A stretch of DNA of 64,000 nucleotides from Neoroseomonas oryzicola (GTDB taxonomy: Bacteria; Pseudomonadota; Alphaproteobacteria; Acetobacterales; Acetobacteraceae). A model generated the notes under the pieces. That model was not told the DNA's origin. It saw nothing but the letters and a program-made list of their open reading frames with translations, and made no database searches. The DNA is taken from NCBI RefSeq assembly GCF_012163135.1, contig NZ_JAAVUP010000001.1, positions 310,001 through 374,000 of the forward strand. The letters are read 5' to 3'. This document shows, one piece after another, positions 61,806 to 64,000 of this stretch. A program made the position numbers and the translations under genes. Within the stretch, counting starts at the first letter, position 1. Every line of letters starts with the position of its first letter.

Positions 61806-62699
61806 ATGATCGACCGCGCCTTGTCGAGCATGGATGCCGACCAGATCCCCGCTGCCACGCACCGGCCGCACGAGCGCGACGCACGCTTCCGGAGCTTCCG
61901 TGAGGGCGCCTTCGTCGCGAGCTTCCTGCGCCAGTCCGCGATGGAGCGGTTCTGGCTGTCGGACCTGCGCCGCTTCTATCTCTTTCTCTACCTGATGCGT
62001 GAATCGGCCTGGATGCGCGGCACGTCGGGGCGGTTTCCCTTCGCGCTCGTCGCGATGCGGACGCAGCTCTCCCTCGCGCGCCTGTCGCAGCTGCTGGAGA
62101 TGGCCCATGCGACCGGCGACTTCCGCCGACAGCGGGACCCGCGCGACGCGCGGCAGTACATCTTCGAGCCGAGCGAGCGCGCCATCGCGCTGTTCGAAAG
62201 GCTGGTCGACGATTTCCACGCCGATGCGCCGGCGCTGCTGGAGCGCACGCCGGTCAGCCTGGCGCGGGCGGGACGGGAGCGGCGCGCGCAGCAGCTCCTC
62301 TTCATCGATGCCGTGCTTCGCTTCCTCGGCGGGCTTGACCTGGGCGACCGCGGCGTCGGCAGCCTCAGCTTCATGCTGGCGATGCTGGACCTGCACCTGC
62401 ACAGCCCGCTCGCGACCACCGACCTTATCCGTCGCGAGGCCGACCGGCTGCATGTGACCTGCGTCACGATCCGCAATCTGCTCCGCCGCGCTGAGGAGCG
62501 GGACTGGCTGCAACGCGACCGGCGGATGCTGTCGCTGAGCCAGCAGGGCCGTCGCCGCATCCATGCCGGAATGGAGGCCTTCGAGGCGCTGGTTGCCGAG
62601 GTCCTGCCGACCGTGGCGGAACCGCCGCGCACGGGCGATCCCCGCCCGATGCGCCGCCGTCCGTTCCTGGCCCATCGCATGCCCGGCTGGGCCGGCTGA
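61806..62699 (+). CDS. winged-helix (MarR-like) transcription regulator
   Basis: A 297-residue, mostly helical, Arg-rich protein. Two regions look like winged helices: residues about 75-125 (FALVAMRTQLSLARLSQLLE) and 220-262 (VTCVTIRNLLRRAEERDWLQ, then LSLSQQGRRRIHAGM), suggesting a duplicated MarR-like DNA-binding fold. No ligand domain is recognised. ATG at 61806 has GGGGAG spaced seven bases; ATG at 61734 is an alternative that adds 24 residues. It is 12 bases upstream of the aminotransferase and divergent from the epimerase, so it probably regulates this group. Confidence 0.7.
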   Translation: MIDRALSSMDADQIPAATHRPHERDARFRSFREGAFVASFLRQSAMERFWLSDLRRFYLFLYLMRESAWMRGTSGRFPFALVAMRTQLSLARLSQLLEMAHATGDFRRQRDPRDARQYIFEPSERAIALFERLVDDFHADAPALLERTPVSLARAGRERRAQQLLFIDAVLRFLGGLDLGDRGVGSLSFMLAMLDLHLHSPLATTDLIRREADRLHVTCVTIRNLLRRAEERDWLQRDRRMLSLSQQGRRRIHAGMEAFEALVAEVLPTVAEPPRTGDPRPMRRRPFLAHRMPGWAG

Positions 62700-62711
62700 A
62701 GGAGGAGCAGG

Positions 62712-64000
62712 ATGCTGATCCAGCAGCGCGGCTTCGCGACCTCTGAGCGCCTCCGCGGCGTGGCGCACCGCCTGATCCCCGGCGGCTGCCACACCTATGC
62801 CAAGGGCGACGACCAGTATCCGGTGCTCTCGCCCGGCTTCATCGCACGCGGGTCAGGCTGCCGCGTCTGGGACGTGGACGGCAACGAGTACATCGAGTTC
62901 GGCATGGGCAACCGCGCCGTCGGCCTCGGCCACGCCTGGCCCGAGGTGGTGGCCGCCGCGCGCGAATGCATGACGCACGGCACGAACTTCACCCGGCCCG
63001 CGGCGATCGAGGTCGAGTGCGCCGAGCAGTTCCTCGAACTGATCGACGGCGCCGAGATGGTGAAGTTCTGCAAGGATGGATCCGACGCGACCTCCGGCGC
63101 GATGCGCCTCGCGCGCGCTTGGACGGGGCGGGACCTGATCGCGATCTGCAGCGACCATCCGTTCTTCTCCACCGACGACTGGTTCATCGGCACGACGCCG
63201 GTCGACGCCGGCATCCCCGAGGCGGTCAAGCGGCTGACGCTCGGCTTCCGGTACAACGACATCGGCAGCGTGCGCCGCCTGTTCGAGGAGCATCCCGGCC
63301 AGATCGCCGCCCTGATCCTCGAGCCCTCGCGCGGGGAGGATCCGGCGGGCGGCTTCCTGCACGAGGTACGCCGACTCTGCACCGAGAACGGCGCGCTGCT
63401 CGTGCTCGACGAGATGATCACAGGCTTCCGCTGGCACCTGAACGGCGCGCAGCAACTCTATGGCGTCGAACCCGACCTCAGCACCTTCGGCAAGGCGCTC
63501 GCCAACGGCTTCTCGCTATCGGCCCTGGCCGGCAAGCGCGAGATCATGAGCCTGGGTGGCCTCGAGCAGACCGAACGGCCGCGCGTCTTCCTGCTCTCGA
63601 CGACCCATGGCGCGGAGACGCACGCCATGGCGGCGGCCATCGCGAACATGCAGATCTACCGGCGCGAACCGGTGATCGAGCACCTGCATCGCCAAGGCGC
63701 CTCACTGCGGGCTCAGGCGGAGCAGGCGATCCAGCGGCACGGCTTGCAGGATCACGTCCGGATCGTCGGACGCAGTTCGTGCCTGACCTATGCGACGCAG
63801 GACGGCGAGGGGCGGCCTTCCCAGGAATTCCGCTCCCTGCTGCTGCAGGAGACGATCCGGCGCGGCGTGCTGATGCCTTCGCTGGTCGTCAGCTACGCGC
63901 ATCTGGACGAGGATATCGCGCGGACGGTCGATGCGATCGACGGCGCGCTCGGCGTTTATGCGCGTGCGCTGCAGGACGGGGTCGACCGCTACCTGGTGGG
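62712..64000 (+). CDS. glutamate-1-semialdehyde-2,1-aminomutase-like aminotransferase (3' end outside window)
   Basis: At least 429 residues of a class III PLP aminotransferase, cut by the window edge. Motifs are IPGGCHTYAKGDDQYPVLSP, DVDGNEYIEFGMGNRAVGLG, KFCKDGSDATSGAMRLARAW and LLVLDEMITGFRW, with the PLP Lys in STFGKALANGFSLSALAGK. It resembles HemL, but the surface-sugar context and a divergent N-terminus suggest a specialised enzyme that aminates a nucleotide sugar or its precursor. GGAGGA seven bases before ATG 62712 is a strong ribosome-binding site. Confidence 0.85.
   Translation, partial: MLIQQRGFATSERLRGVAHRLIPGGCHTYAKGDDQYPVLSPGFIARGSGCRVWDVDGNEYIEFGMGNRAVGLGHAWPEVVAAARECMTHGTNFTRPAAIEVECAEQFLELIDGAEMVKFCKDGSDATSGAMRLARAWTGRDLIAICSDHPFFSTDDWFIGTTPVDAGIPEAVKRLTLGFRYNDIGSVRRLFEEHPGQIAALILEPSRGEDPAGGFLHEVRRLCTENGALLVLDEMITGFRWHLNGAQQLYGVEPDLSTFGKALANGFSLSALAGKREIMSLGGLEQTERPRVFLLSTTHGAETHAMAAAIANMQIYRREPVIEHLHRQGASLRAQAEQAIQRHGLQDHVRIVGRSSCLTYATQDGEGRPSQEFRSLLLQETIRRGVLMPSLVVSYAHLDEDIARTVDAIDGALGVYARALQDGVDRYLV

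Overview
The window is high-GC chromosomal DNA (roughly 70 percent by eye) with long antisense shadow frames, dense gene packing and many 4-base ATGA/GTGA stop-start overlaps. Gene content points to an alphaproteobacterium of the Rhodospirillales, most likely Acetobacteraceae (Roseomonas-like). The evidence is the dusB-ntrB-ntrC-ntrY-ntrX block followed by hfq and hflX, a fused ispDF gene, an NDUFS4-like complex I accessory subunit gene, and CoxDEFG-type molybdenum hydroxylase accessory genes. The species assignment is inference from gene content only.

Region 1 (1-9.8 kb) is mostly minus strand. It holds a truncated Gfo/Idh/MocA oxidoreductase, an MFS exporter, a small lipoprotein with a coupled unknown gene, a plus-strand amidase, and a maturation operon for a molybdenum hydroxylase of the CO-dehydrogenase/xanthine-dehydrogenase family. 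The operon order is coxG, coxD, a hairpin-rich repeat, coxE, XdhC N-domain, XdhC C-domain, and a molybdopterin-binding/cytidylyltransferase fusion. No structural hydroxylase subunits are in the window.

Region 2 (10-28.4 kb) is mixed metabolism and envelope: a NhaD-like antiporter, methylisocitrate lyase, an OmpA-like protein, an MshEN-like/AAA ATPase, an HDAC-fold deacetylase coupled to a DUF192 protein, a palindromic repeat element, tRNA-Pro and tRNA-Arg, an NDUFS4-like subunit, an OprB-like porin, a methyltransferase, a CapA-like protein, a degenerate Hint-domain protein, a thiolase-like protein, a GGDEF-EAL protein, IspDF and an acyl-CoA ligase.

Region 3 (28.5-41 kb) is one long plus-strand run: DusB, NtrB/NtrC, NtrY/NtrX, a D-amino-acid-type aminotransferase, an NTF2-like protein, a HAD hydrolase, Hfq, HflX (apparently starting at CTG), an inositol-monophosphatase-like enzyme and GreB. 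This is nitrogen and redox signalling linked to RNA and ribosome quality control.

Region 4 (41-64 kb) is more accessory. It opens with a 1274-residue SdrD-B-like repeat protein preceded by an AT-rich 0.6 kb gap. An exopolysaccharide locus follows: acyltransferase 3, outer-membrane barrel, histidine kinase, divergent FixJ-type regulator, Crp/Fnr regulator, Wzy-like polymerase, Wzc/ExoP-like tyrosine kinase, two glycosyltransferases, Wza-like export lipoprotein and an ExoY-type initiating sugar transferase. It ends with a DUF4910 peptidase-like protein, an NAD-dependent epimerase, a winged-helix regulator and a glutamate-1-semialdehyde-aminomutase-like aminotransferase cut by the window edge. 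The likely logic is ExoY priming, GT2/GT4 extension, Wzy polymerisation, Wzc/Wza export and acyl decoration, under two-component and Crp/Fnr control. I found no CRISPR array, prophage, integrase or insertion-sequence transposase. No single gene set stands out as a clearly new system; the best candidates for novelty are the repeat protein with its AT-rich leader and the DUF4910-epimerase-aminotransferase group.
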